Positions 1-16,027 of a stretch of DNA of 23,536 nucleotides are shown here, piece after piece. The first letter of the stretch is position 1, and every line of letters starts with the position of its first letter. The notes below the pieces were generated by a model. It worked only from the letters and a program-made list of their open reading frames with translations. It did no database searches and was not told the origin of the DNA. This stretch comes from Lingula anatina (taxonomy: Eukaryota > Brachiopoda > Lingulata > Lingulida > Lingulidae). The stretch covers positions 245,910-269,445 of the forward strand of contig NW_019775646.1 of assembly GCF_001039355.2 (NCBI RefSeq), read 5' to 3'. The translations under genes were made by a program, and so were the position numbers.

Positions 1-803
1 AAACGTAAACAAAAATAGGGAGTCTCGTTTGTTTACATTAAAAAAATTGTTTGTTTATTTTGTAAACATCCCCATTGTCCGGTATAGGTTTTTCATTGTT
101 CAAATGATGTAACATAACAAAGGAAAAAAATGGAATTCTTTTCTCCCGTATAGTACGGATGTAACTACTCACGTAACCGATAACATTAATGAAAACAACC
201 GTCCGCCATGCGCCGCGCGCCGATTAAAAGCAATTTTTAAAACTTCAGAATACATGTGTTAACGACACGTTTGGATACATTCATCCAGTCTTCTGAGTCC
301 ATTTAGATAATTCAGGACCAGCTGTACAACAGAACTACCCATTAATGCCAATACAATTATTGTGCCTTTATTACCTGCGCCTAATGATAATAGCATATCA
401 CTGATATCACGCCGCAAAAACTCTTTATATGGATCTGAAAAGATTGGAAAGAACGTTGAGGAATATTTTTTCTTTTTGTGCGTGGCTCATCATTTGATTT
501 CAAAGTGACAAAATTGCTAGAAAAGTTAAAATATGTCTATTTTGGTCTTTCGGTGATTATTTCATTTTGTTTATTGGTAAAATAGGGAATGCAACAGTTG
601 TTGGCATATTGATGTTTTTGTGAGTATTTTTGTCTATACATGTACCTTCCAGATTATATAATGATACATAAAAACAAACACATCAACACTTTTCAATCTG
701 ACAGTAAAAAAACGTGCCGCATTGAAAGCCATTAGCAGACATGAATATTGCATTAATGCATTCTTACGTAATACAGAAATCATTTGTCTATTTTCTTCCA
801 CAG
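1..803. other. Intron of the TRPC gene (5' part outside window)
   Basis: This A+T-rich stretch holds no coding exon that I can support. It ends in a pyrimidine-rich acceptor (TTTTCTTCCACAG) directly before the first recognisable TRPC exon at 804, so it is most simply the intron that separates the ankyrin/linker exons from the membrane domain. The upstream TRPC exons are not in the window. Short open frames here are not conserved-looking. Confidence 0.6.
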
Positions 804-7853
<7,050 letters not shown>

Positions 7854-7892
7854 TGTCAAATTCAATATTCAAATATTGAATCGGTCTCCTAG

Positions 7893-8139
7893 GGACCATT
7901 CCCATAGATATTTGGATAGATCTATCTCCCTGGGGGGTCTCACTTAATTGCTATCAAACTAACCGGCTTAAACGTCTGTCACGCCTAGTAAAACTGTAAG
8001 GGGTAATTATCTTTACCCCTAGCTGATTCGGTAGGCGTAGCAGACAGTTAGGCCTTTTCTTGCTGATTTGCAATTTAGTGTGAACCCCCAGGGAGTTAGG
8101 TCGATCCAGATGGATCGATCTAAGTATGGGAACCCAGTC
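7893..8139 (+). mobile_element. MITE family 1, copy 3 (in probable 3' UTR)
   Basis: A 247-bp element, same direction as copy 2. The left arm CATTCCCATAGATATTTGGA (then TAGATCTATCTCC) is inverted against a right arm containing GGGAGTTAGGTCGATCCAGA. It is flanked by CTAG at 7889-7892 and 8140-8143. Its interior is about 20 bp longer than in the other copies, with extra sequence around TAGGCGTAGCAGACAGTTAG. Confidence 0.83.
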
Positions 8140-8721
8140 CTAGTTTTCACTTGCACGCACAAACAAAATGAGAGGAAATAATAGAATTTGTAGAACTGAG
8201 ATGGTTTGATTATTTTGGCGGAAGGCTTGGATTAAAGGTTACAACACCGTAGCATGAGAGGAATGGAGACTACATGCCTATTTTTATGAACATGTCACGG
8301 TATACGCCATTGTCGCAACGTTCAGGGCAAGGGTTCACTGTGATCATCCTCGAGGTACAGGTATATGCACATGTACGTGTAGGTCATTAATGGGACTAGG
8401 TGGCATGAGCATCGCGTTCCAGGACAGTGTGATGACCTCATTTGAACTCAGTGTGATGACTGGGAAGGTATCTCGTTAATGATAACTGTTCACATTTATA
8501 CATTTACAAGTAACTGCTGAAAATCGTGAAACTGTGAATCTCTATGTAAATGTCATTCTGGCGTTGGAGTGATGCTTCGAACTGTCATCGCTTCTTCTTT
8601 CTCCTTCTTGAATGATGTAAAGCATGTTTGATTGTATTTTGATGTTTAAGTTCAATTTTGAATTTGAGAGAGCAAATTCTACGTTTCTGTGTGCAGTTTG
8701 CTGAACGATATGTTGTAATTC

Positions 8722-8727
8722 AATAAA
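8722..8727 (+). promoter_or_regulatory. Polyadenylation signal AATAAA (TRPC gene)
   Basis: Canonical hexamer in the context TTCAATAAAATTG, 869 nt after the TRPC stop. It is the first full AATAAA on this strand downstream of the stop that I noticed, and is therefore the likely end of the transcript. Confidence 0.55.
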
Positions 8728-10272
8728 ATTGTATTATATATGGGCCCACTACGATCAAGTAATAATAATAATATAAGGCACAACTTTAACTTGACAGTAT
8801 GATAAGGCAGCGCGCACGCTTTCCGCCTTGTGGAGAACGGTTTTTGGTATACCCAAGGAGTCTGTTATAACTCCTTGGTATACCCTCGTATAGGGAACAA
8901 CAACAGGTACAAACACTATCACGATCACCCCAAGTCCACCGAATAATGTCCGTGCACTGGAACTCCACGATATTTCGACGCGCTTACAATTTTAAATATT
9001 TTTCAAAGGTTTCAGTTTGACCAAATCCTAAAGGCGTCGGAAGCAGTGAATCCGTGTGATTCCGTGCAACCCTTCTTGTACCTCTACGACATCCACGGCC
9101 TCCACTGCATCTAAATTTTAAAGGGGACGTACGATTTTAAAATTGGTGCGGCTGTTTCTGACCGAGGCTTAATTTGGGCTTACCTAGAGAAGTGTAGGAC
9201 ATCGTAGAAGTCAAGAGCTTGTTGAATATGAGCGAATGTTCTTGTGAAGTTAGCTGACATCTCTAACACAGCGAGGCCTTCTTTGATTCACCTGTACGGT
9301 CTCAGTGGAGATAACGTAGTCCTCACAACGCATCGGGTCAACAATCAAAGCGACCAGTCCAAGCGAACTGATAAACTCGCCACATGCTAACCATGTAGGG
9401 GATACATAATGGGGTAAAATGCATTTTTTTGTCCAATTCAGATAGCCAGTTATCAGGAGCTGATATCGAAAATTTGTATTGATTTTACTGCTGATCGTTG
9501 GATATGTGGCAGGCAGAAAAGATGAACGTTCAGCATACATCATTTTATGATCTGACTGGAAGTCTTTGGCTCATGACAATATCTAGCATGCACCATGACT
9601 AATCACTGCATTCCTCTCTCCACATTACTTAATATCTACATGAATATCGATTAAGAAGTATTTTGGCATCCTTACTCTTGTTCAGACAACTTATCAAACC
9701 TGAAATGTAAACTTACGTCTTACAGTTGTACAGACGGCCTCAGTTTGATTGACCTTCGTTAATTGCTTTAGTCAGCAGATTAATATTTATCAATGCTTCT
9801 GTCATTACCACTGTAACATTATTCATTATTTCATTTTCATATTTATATAATCAACATTTTTTGTATTTAAGTCATTTCCGAGCTCTATGAAAGCAATAAT
9901 TGCTATTAGAATTAAGAGTAATTTCTGCACTTTTAACCCTGATCCACTACTTTCCGGTAATCTCGACCCATCCTTTCAATCCTCAAGGGTCTCACCACAG
10001 CCTTGGACAAGTCAAGCTATAGCCGGAAAAAAGAAATGCACTTTAAAAGACCGTCGAAAATGAAGCCACGGTAATAGGTTTCATCATACTCAGATTTCTG
10101 AGCACGAAATGTTCTTCTTGAACAACGGGGATAATTATGGACTTTCGAAATGCGCATCTCTGAAACATATATCCACGAACGAGAGAATGCTCACTTCACC
10201 TTTTTACCATTTTAACAGGGTTAGTTGGTTAGTTATAATTTTTGTTTAATTTGTATATTTTATGATTCGACA
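8728..10272. other. Intergenic, no supported gene
   Basis: Between the TRPC end and the repeat cluster. It holds a 15-16 bp hairpin at 8846-8884 and some slightly more G+C-rich sequence at 8999-9114 and 9250-9543 that is open on one strand. No open frame resembles a family I know. No tRNA cloverleaf or rRNA fragment was seen. Confidence 0.5.
8846..8884. repeat. Inverted repeat / hairpin
   Basis: GGTATACCCAAGGAGT (8846-8861) pairs with ACTCCTTGGTATACC (8870-8884), differing by one bulged C, around an 8-nt loop CTGTTATA. It could be the core of a small foldback element or a transcribed hairpin; nothing beside it decides. Confidence 0.75.
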
Positions 10273-10664
10273 CATGGGCCGATCCAGGATTATTCCAAGG
10301 GGGGCGGTTTTTAGGAATGACAGACCACAGATGCGAACTCGCCTTGGCGGGGTATTATGGTATAATACAGGGCGAACGGTGTCATTTGGTACAGTTAAGT
10401 CACAGGTCCGTAGCCAGCAATTTCAAAAGGGGGGTTCTTTTTTTTTGAAAAAGTGGACCTTTTCCCACAAAAACTTCATGTACCTAGATCAAATTTTACC
10501 CAGAGTGGACCGTTTCCCAGCAAAAGGGGTGGTTCTTTCGAACCCCCCGAACCCCCCCTGGCTACGGGCCTGTAAGACCTATGATTCAAGTAGTCAAAAT
10601 TCTAATTTCAAGAGGAGACCATTGGTGTGTTTTCCCCCCTGACAGCTCCCTAAATCCACCACTG
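10273..10664. mobile_element. Outer MITE-like element (GGATCCAGG/CCACTG-type ends), carrier of a nested element
   Basis: The left end CATGGGCCGATCCAGGATTA runs into AAGGGGGGCGG. The right end, reverse-complemented, starts CAGTGGTGGATTTAGGGAG and reaches AGGGGGGAAAAC. The two are imperfect inverted repeats of the kind that end many small DNA transposons in marine invertebrates. The interior is interrupted by the element at 10403-10572. No exact target duplication was found, so the outer limits are approximate. Confidence 0.5.
10403..10572. mobile_element. Inner MITE-like element (CAGG...CCGTAGCCAG ends)
   Basis: A 170-bp element starting CAGGTCCGTAGCCAGC. Its end, CTGGCTACGGGCCTG, is nearly the exact reverse complement of that start. 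Both ends continue into G-runs (GGGGGGTTC) and the centre holds the paired phrases AGTGGACCTTTTCCCA and GAGTGGACCGTTTCCCAGC. A continuous open frame across it is a by-product of low-stop composition, not a gene. A flanking duplication is not clear. Confidence 0.65.
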
Positions 10665-11318
10665 CGATAAGTCACTGTGTCCTACAGCACAGCACTTGTT
10701 AACTACAATATAAAAACACGCACAATAAAATAACATGACAGCCCCAGCTCGCCGGAGGGACCGAGTATAATTATCCCGTTAGGCTGCGACAAGCAATACA
10801 CAAAGGTGATCGAAATCACGGTACAGTCTGATTACTATTGACTCATTTATTAGATACCTTTGCAAGTGGAAATGGATTCATATTAGAATTGCCATATGTT
10901 AAATTGGTTGGACGGACACGAAATTCTATTCCACACAATCGATTTGGTAGACTGGCCATTGTCGACCTTTAAGGAATAATTTCCCCTATCTGATTCTCTT
11001 GCAAGCAACTTGCTGCCTTGCCTTGTTGGAATCTAATCCGTGAGTCGCAGTCCTAAAAAACTTGGTTCTCGTGCAAACATTACATGTGCATATGATGTTA
11101 CATATAAGTATTACCTGCATTATTTACCCAGCATAAATGCATGTACGGGCTACAAATTCTGTTCTAAATATATACATTGATGCAACACATAAAGGCAATA
11201 TATTTGGAATCATGTAAAAATTATTTGTGCCAAGGCCACAAGACGCATGGTCGTGCAATTCATGTGTGCGTAGAAAGGTTTAGTTTGTTAGGAACAATTA
11301 TAGCACATCTTCAATGTG

Positions 11319-11392
<74 letters not shown>
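11319..11392. repeat. Compound (CT)n(AT)n microsatellite
   Basis: A CT run of about 50 bases, broken once by a G at 11341, passes directly into an alternating AT run of about 24 bases. It lies about 530 bp upstream of the GTPase start codon. Confidence 0.95.
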
Positions 11393-11539
11393 CATACTAA
11401 ACGCAGTGAGGAAGTAGTCTTTCAAAGATCAGTGACACAGACTTCATAATGAGATTGAGTTGTAATGTCAGGGAAAAGTTCCGCAATAACAGTGTTATTG
11501 AAGCGCGGCTGATGCGGGCGCACAGCGGCCATACACAGA

Positions 11540-11547
11540 ATGCAAAT
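11540..11547 (+). promoter_or_regulatory. Octamer-like motif ATGCAAAT
   Basis: An exact match to the POU-factor octamer consensus, about 376 bp upstream of the RASD-type start codon. A single 8-mer match in 23 kb has appreciable chance probability, so this is a pointer only. Confidence 0.2.
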
Positions 11548-11922
11548 GCAGTAGGCGAAACACGATCCTTCGTCTATGTGACTCGGAGAAAATGACACGG
11601 GGCATCTGAGGTGGAGTAAGTGATTCAGCTCATCACATACAACGTAAACGAGCTACTGGACGAGCTCTTGATTTGACGCCAGCACGTACTTGTATGTTAG
11701 TGTATAGACTGTTTGGCTACAAGCGTTGCCATCTATCGAAGGTATCCTATGTGCGTGCGATATTGTTGTTTAATCAGCGTTCCTCCAAATGATAGATCAC
11801 GCAAGCACTGGGAGATAGATTTGTTGCACCTTAATTAAAAGCACCGGTATCTGGCGTTAAGTAGGCACCTCCAGACAAGACTCGTGGCGTGGATTAATGA
11901 CGGTTTGAGTCAGTGTAACAAC

Positions 11923-12262
11923 ATGCAGTGTTTATGCAGAAATATCTTAAGTGCCGGCGACACCAGGAAGCACTCGACCTCGGGAGAGTTTGAAGATTTG
12001 GACATGGACATAAAAACTGAAGGTGAGAACGCAGCACCTAAAAACTGCTACAGATTGGTGATTGTTGGCACCGCAAGAGCTGGAAAAACATCGATAGTTT
12101 CCAGATTTCTCAACGATAAGTTTGAGGAGAAATACACACCTACGATAGAAAATTTCCATCGGAAAGTGTATAGAATCCGAGGAGAAGCATACCGACTTGA
12201 CATCCTTGATACGTCTGGGAACGACCCATTCCCGGCTATGCGAAGACTTTCTCTACTCTCTG
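11923..12262 (+). CDS. RASD-type gene exon 1
   Basis: 113 codons plus one base, ending before GTAAGT. The 40-residue N-terminus (MQCLCRNILSAGDTRKH and onward) precedes the G domain, with three acidic clusters before KNCYRLVIVG. A second in-frame ATG at 12004 (MDIKTEG) could give a shorter product. Compared with HRAS, the Gly12 and Gly13 equivalents are Ala51 and Arg52, as expected for this divergent branch. Confidence 0.9.
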
Positions 12263-15200
12263 GTAAGTGGAACAGAATAACATGTAAACTGTTAAAAATA
12301 ATTTTTGCTGCTAGGCTGCCTATTATATTCATCGCTTAATGTTGATAATCGAATCGCATGATTCCAGCAAGGCTCGGAATAACAGCAGTCTACAGTTATT
12401 ATTGACAAGGCAATAACTGCTTCGCAAGATAATTGTGATGCTGATATAATATAAACATTATTAGTTATCCCGTTATCTTTGTCCTTCTATTTATTCATTT
12501 ACAAATTTTATATATAATATTTGAGTGCCTGATGTGGAATTCATCGATTTATAGTATTTATGGGAAAAAATCACGTCCGGCAAGTGTCATTTGAGTATCC
12601 ATTCCATAAAAACCCAATAAGAAAATGTCTTTTATAGATTGGTGACTTTCAAAGAAATCTAAACAGCAAAAATACCAAAGAGCGTTGGTAATCTATCGAT
12701 CATTCTAAGAATCCAGGCTTCTTTTTCCCCACTTTTTCTGCTTCTTATTTTCGCCAAACAACACTTTTGAGGCTGTGAAACAAACCCGGGAAAACAAATC
12801 CCTAGCGATCCAAGTTATCTCACTTTATAATGGATGAATAGAAAGCCTGGCAGTCTTTCATTTTAAAGGCAAGATATGTTTGGGCTAGCACGGAGTTTTA
12901 GATTAGTACCATACATGTACTGTTTGCGTGTACGGTTGAATATGCATTTTCTCTGTCAGAGGCCGGCTGGTTGATGACGTACATGTAGTTGTGCACTTTA
13001 AGCATTGAGCAGAAATGTGCACAATCACTGAAATATCTGTGACTATCTAGTGAAAAATTATATCCATGGCACTGGTAGAGGGAAGAAAATGCTTTAGGCT
13101 GACAGACATGTCTTGCCAGCGAAGCCCTTGTCAATTAACATTTATATCAACTATATTTTGGAAGAAAAACAGAATTGACAGATGCTCCACATCAATTAAG
13201 TCAAATCTCATTGCGTGTCCGTTAAAATTTATGTTCTTGGAAAACCTAAGTCGTTTACTTTTTGTACAAGCTAGTATAAGACTATATGGTGCCATTTCAG
13301 TTTTTGTCAACATATTATTTCATCAAAGCTGATGCAACTTCCAGAGCTCTGGTGGTAGGGAAATTTGATAAAAGTAGTGCCATTATTTAATAATTCAGTG
13401 GAAACATTTACATTGCTATTTTCCGAATAGACTGGTGATATCTACATGTGTCATACCAAAATGTGTATTTTACCTAAATAGTTACGTCTCAGATGTGTAT
13501 TTTAGTGATGAATGCCCAATCACGTTAAGGCAGGCGAGTTTAACAAAGCATGTACTAACATCTGTTAATGTCTGATTATTGGCTTTATTTTGGTAATCAG
13601 GTGGTATGACTTGGGTGTGACTCTTTTCTTGATGATGCTTGATGAAGGAACTTTGGACAGGGGAAGCTCAGCAATCTGGTGTCCCCGTGGGGCTATAAAA
13701 TTTAGTTATCACTAGAATAATTGATTCTTTCCATTAGCAAGATAACATTGCTCTCACTGTAACCTTTAAATGAATGCATGAGTATGTTGAATCAATTCAG
13801 CAAATTACATTGATGGAATATGTAATGACCGTATACCGCATAATCTTGGAAATACAATGAAAATGTTGCCATTAATGAAAAGCAGATAAATAAAATACTC
13901 TCAAATCACTCTTAAGAACAGACACATATCAAACGTCATTGATATGCGCCTCCATTGTTTCTCGAAAGCCGACAGACATTAGTCATTATCAACTGATTTG
14001 ATTCATACGGTTCCAGAAGTAACAGTGAAAGAGATTTGTCCAGACGGGTAATATCAAAATTGATTCTTCTCTAGACTTTGCGGTATTCTATTTTATGCAG
14101 CTTAGGCTCCTAACAGAGGTAGTGAATACCATACTTTTTGGAGAGAAATAGTACGCTGTGGCTTGATTTTATTTTTAGAAACATATCGGGCAATATTTTG
14201 GTAGGCTCTTAATAAGCCGCCATTTATGAATGATTTTACATTCATTAGACTTAACTGGCACGCTATATTTGAACGCATTGCAACATACGTTGAATCTAGA
14301 TCTGTCATCTGCTTATACAAACAAAAAGCGACCTTCACAATCAACCTCAAATAAGTAATCTGAATCCGCTTAAACTGTGATTTTAATCAATGTTTGGCTT
14401 TAAAACGTGATAGTTGATGACACAAAAATGTTCTTTCGTGTTTTTGTGGCTTATCTGTAGTTAAGCATTGGCAATAAGACTAGAGCCTTATTAAGGATTC
14501 TGGCTACCCATAGTAAAGCAGGCAACATATTTACTACGTCAAATTCATATTACTTTACGTGGTCAGTTACATTTTAGCTTAATTTTTAAACGACAGAGAC
14601 AGTGATGTGTGAGAAAAAAACCAAGTGAGCATTTTGATTGATTGACATGACATGACTTTTGTTTTATTTGTCTAACATTACACTGGATTAGCTTCAAAAG
14701 ACAAAACAGGAAGTCGTGCTGAAAAAAAAACTTAAGCGGAGAAATAGAGTAAAGAATCTGTCGGAAATCAATATTCATCCAGACAACGCAAACGTGTAGG
14801 TTTTTGAAGGTTTTGAAATAATGAAAACTGTGAAAATCACACTGATTTGAACGCAACAAAGCTTAAAGGAATAACAATTACAATAAAAACATCGTAAACA
14901 ACTCATAGAAATATCATAAATTCCATATCATTTAACCACCAACACAGCGCTTATAACAATTATTCTGGAATCTGTGCTTGCCATCAGACCACGTAGACCT
15001 TCATAGATGGGCATACCTCCGTATATACAGTATATCTCTTAAGAGATTATTACTAAAAAACCAAAACCAAGGACTAACTTTGAATGTCCGAATGGATTCA
15101 TTGACCATTGGTTATTTTGGAAAATCGTCGTTTACCCTACCAGGAAAATCCGTTTTTGGCAAAAAAAAGTTGTTATTCCTTTAAATACGGTTTTAACCTG

Positions 15201-15934
15201 CGTTAACGACTTTTCCGCCATCAATTTAGCCCATTTTCCTTTTGATTTAGTTCTGCCACAAGTTAATAAAGATGCAATATGCTGGTAAGACAGACAGGTA
15301 CAACCAATGTTATCCATGTAAACCGTACAGTATGATAGCCTTTAAATAATTCCACGTCTTGTATCTTACAGGAGATATTTTCATAATCGTATTCAGCGTG
15401 GATAATATGGAATCATTTGAAGAGGCCAAGCGGCTTAGAGATCAGATTCAGGAAGTGAAGTCCTTCTGTCCACCCGGTTCCAAAAAATTCCGACACATCC
15501 CAATGGTCCTGGTCGGTAACAAACTAGATCGTGCCGACCACCATAGGGCAGTGAACTCAATGGAAGTGAACAGATACATTGAGTCACAATCTGGGTGTGC
15601 ATACGTTGAAGCATCGGCCAAAAAGGACTGGAATATTGAAGACATCTTTCTCAAGCTTTTCATAATGGCTGATCTCCCGACAGAAATGAGTCCTTCGCTC
15701 CACAGGAAAGTGCACCCGTCTTACGTTGGGAAAACGACAGCGAAGTCCACAACAAGGTGCGGGCCAATCTCTTTAAGAAGACGCTTAAGCGACGCCTGTG
15801 GCACTGTTACCAGTGTTAGACGTCCAAGTATTAGAACCGATCTTTTGATATTGCAGACAAAATCACGCGTTCCGCCCGAAGTTACTAATACTTCGGATGC
15901 AGAAGCGACTGGTGTCAAATGTGTGATTCAATAG
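11923..15934 (+). CDS. RASD/Rhes (Dexras)-type Ras GTPase, complete, two exons
   Basis: Exons 11923-12262 and 15372-15934 join in frame to 300 codons. The start is the first ATG after an in-frame TAA at 11836. Motifs: P-loop GTARAGKTS (residues 49-57), switch I YTPTIENFHRKVY (71-83), switch II LDILDTSGNDPFPAMRRLS (92-110), NKLD (163-166), EASAKK (193-198), and C-terminal CaaX CVIQ (297-300), which predicts farnesylation and membrane attachment. DTSGN with PFPAMRRLS, the EMSPxLHRK block (218-226) and the RRPSIRTDL block (263-271) are hallmarks of RASD1/RASD2 rather than classical Ras. In this family such proteins modulate heterotrimeric G-protein and cAMP signalling. At 300 residues it is slightly longer than the vertebrate members (about 266-281), the excess lying mainly in the N-terminus. 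Confidence 0.94.
12263..15371 (+). other. Large intron of the RASD-type gene
   Basis: A 3.1-kb GT-AG intron (GTAAGT...TATCTTACAG) interrupting the codon for Gly114 between switch II and the GDIFIIVFS strand. A+T-rich, with no convincing internal exon. Its only clear internal feature is a family-2 MITE-like element at 14863-15184, about 190 bp before the acceptor. Confidence 0.85.
14863..15184 (+). mobile_element. MITE-like element family 2, copy B
   Basis: The 314-bp core (14867-15180) is bounded by AGGAATAACAA and its inverted copy TTGTTATTCCT and flanked on both sides by TTAA (14863-14866, 15181-15184). A TTAA duplication is the hallmark of piggyBac-type insertion, although the TIR does not begin with the CCC usual there. 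It is the uninterrupted homologue of 1319-1862. No coding potential. Confidence 0.75.
15372..15934 (+). CDS. RASD-type gene exon 2
   Basis: Starts after TATCTTACAG with GA, completing Gly114, and ends at TAG (15932-15934). It encodes GDIFIIVFSVDNMESFEEAK, the NKLD and SAK guanine-recognition loops, and a basic, serine-rich tail. RRRLSD (249-254) and VRRPSIRTDL (262-271) are good basophilic-kinase-like sites; the second matches the conserved RRPS block of RASD proteins. It terminates in the prenylation box CVIQ. Confidence 0.93.
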
Positions 15935-16021
15935 TATTTGTTATATTCAGACTTTTGATTTTTGAGTCACATATAAATGTATATTGTCCAGCAAGCTAAA
16001 CGTCGCCTGTGCTGTCTTATT

Positions 16022-16027
16022 ATTAAA
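16022..16027 (+). promoter_or_regulatory. Possible polyadenylation signal ATTAAA (RASD-type gene)
   Basis: Common variant hexamer 88 nt after the stop codon, in a TTATTATTAAACAC context. No canonical AATAAA is closer than about 945 nt (near 16880). Confidence 0.4.

Larger units (their letters stand above)
7854..8727 (+). other. Probable TRPC 3' untranslated region
   Basis: From the stop codon to an AATAAA at 8722-8727. It contains a family-1 MITE beginning 39 nt after the stop, and a 12-nt direct repeat CAGTGTGATGAC at 8425-8436 and 8449-8460. The 3' boundary is inferred from the signal only; an earlier unconventional site is possible. Confidence 0.5.
10665..11922. other. Intergenic and 5' flank of the RASD-type gene
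   Basis: Holds a long CT/AT microsatellite at 11319-11392 and an octamer-like site at 11540-11547. The last few hundred bases should contain the promoter and 5' UTR of the GTPase gene. No TATA box at a convincing distance and no splice-bounded upstream exon could be recognised. Confidence 0.45.

Noticed and set aside
10262-10642. 126-codon plus-strand open frame
   Set aside because: It runs straight through two nested inverted-repeat elements; the translation is a by-product of their G/C-run composition.
11177-11449. 90-codon open frame containing a Leu-Ser run
   Set aside because: The Leu-Ser and Ile-Tyr runs are simply translated CT and AT microsatellite.
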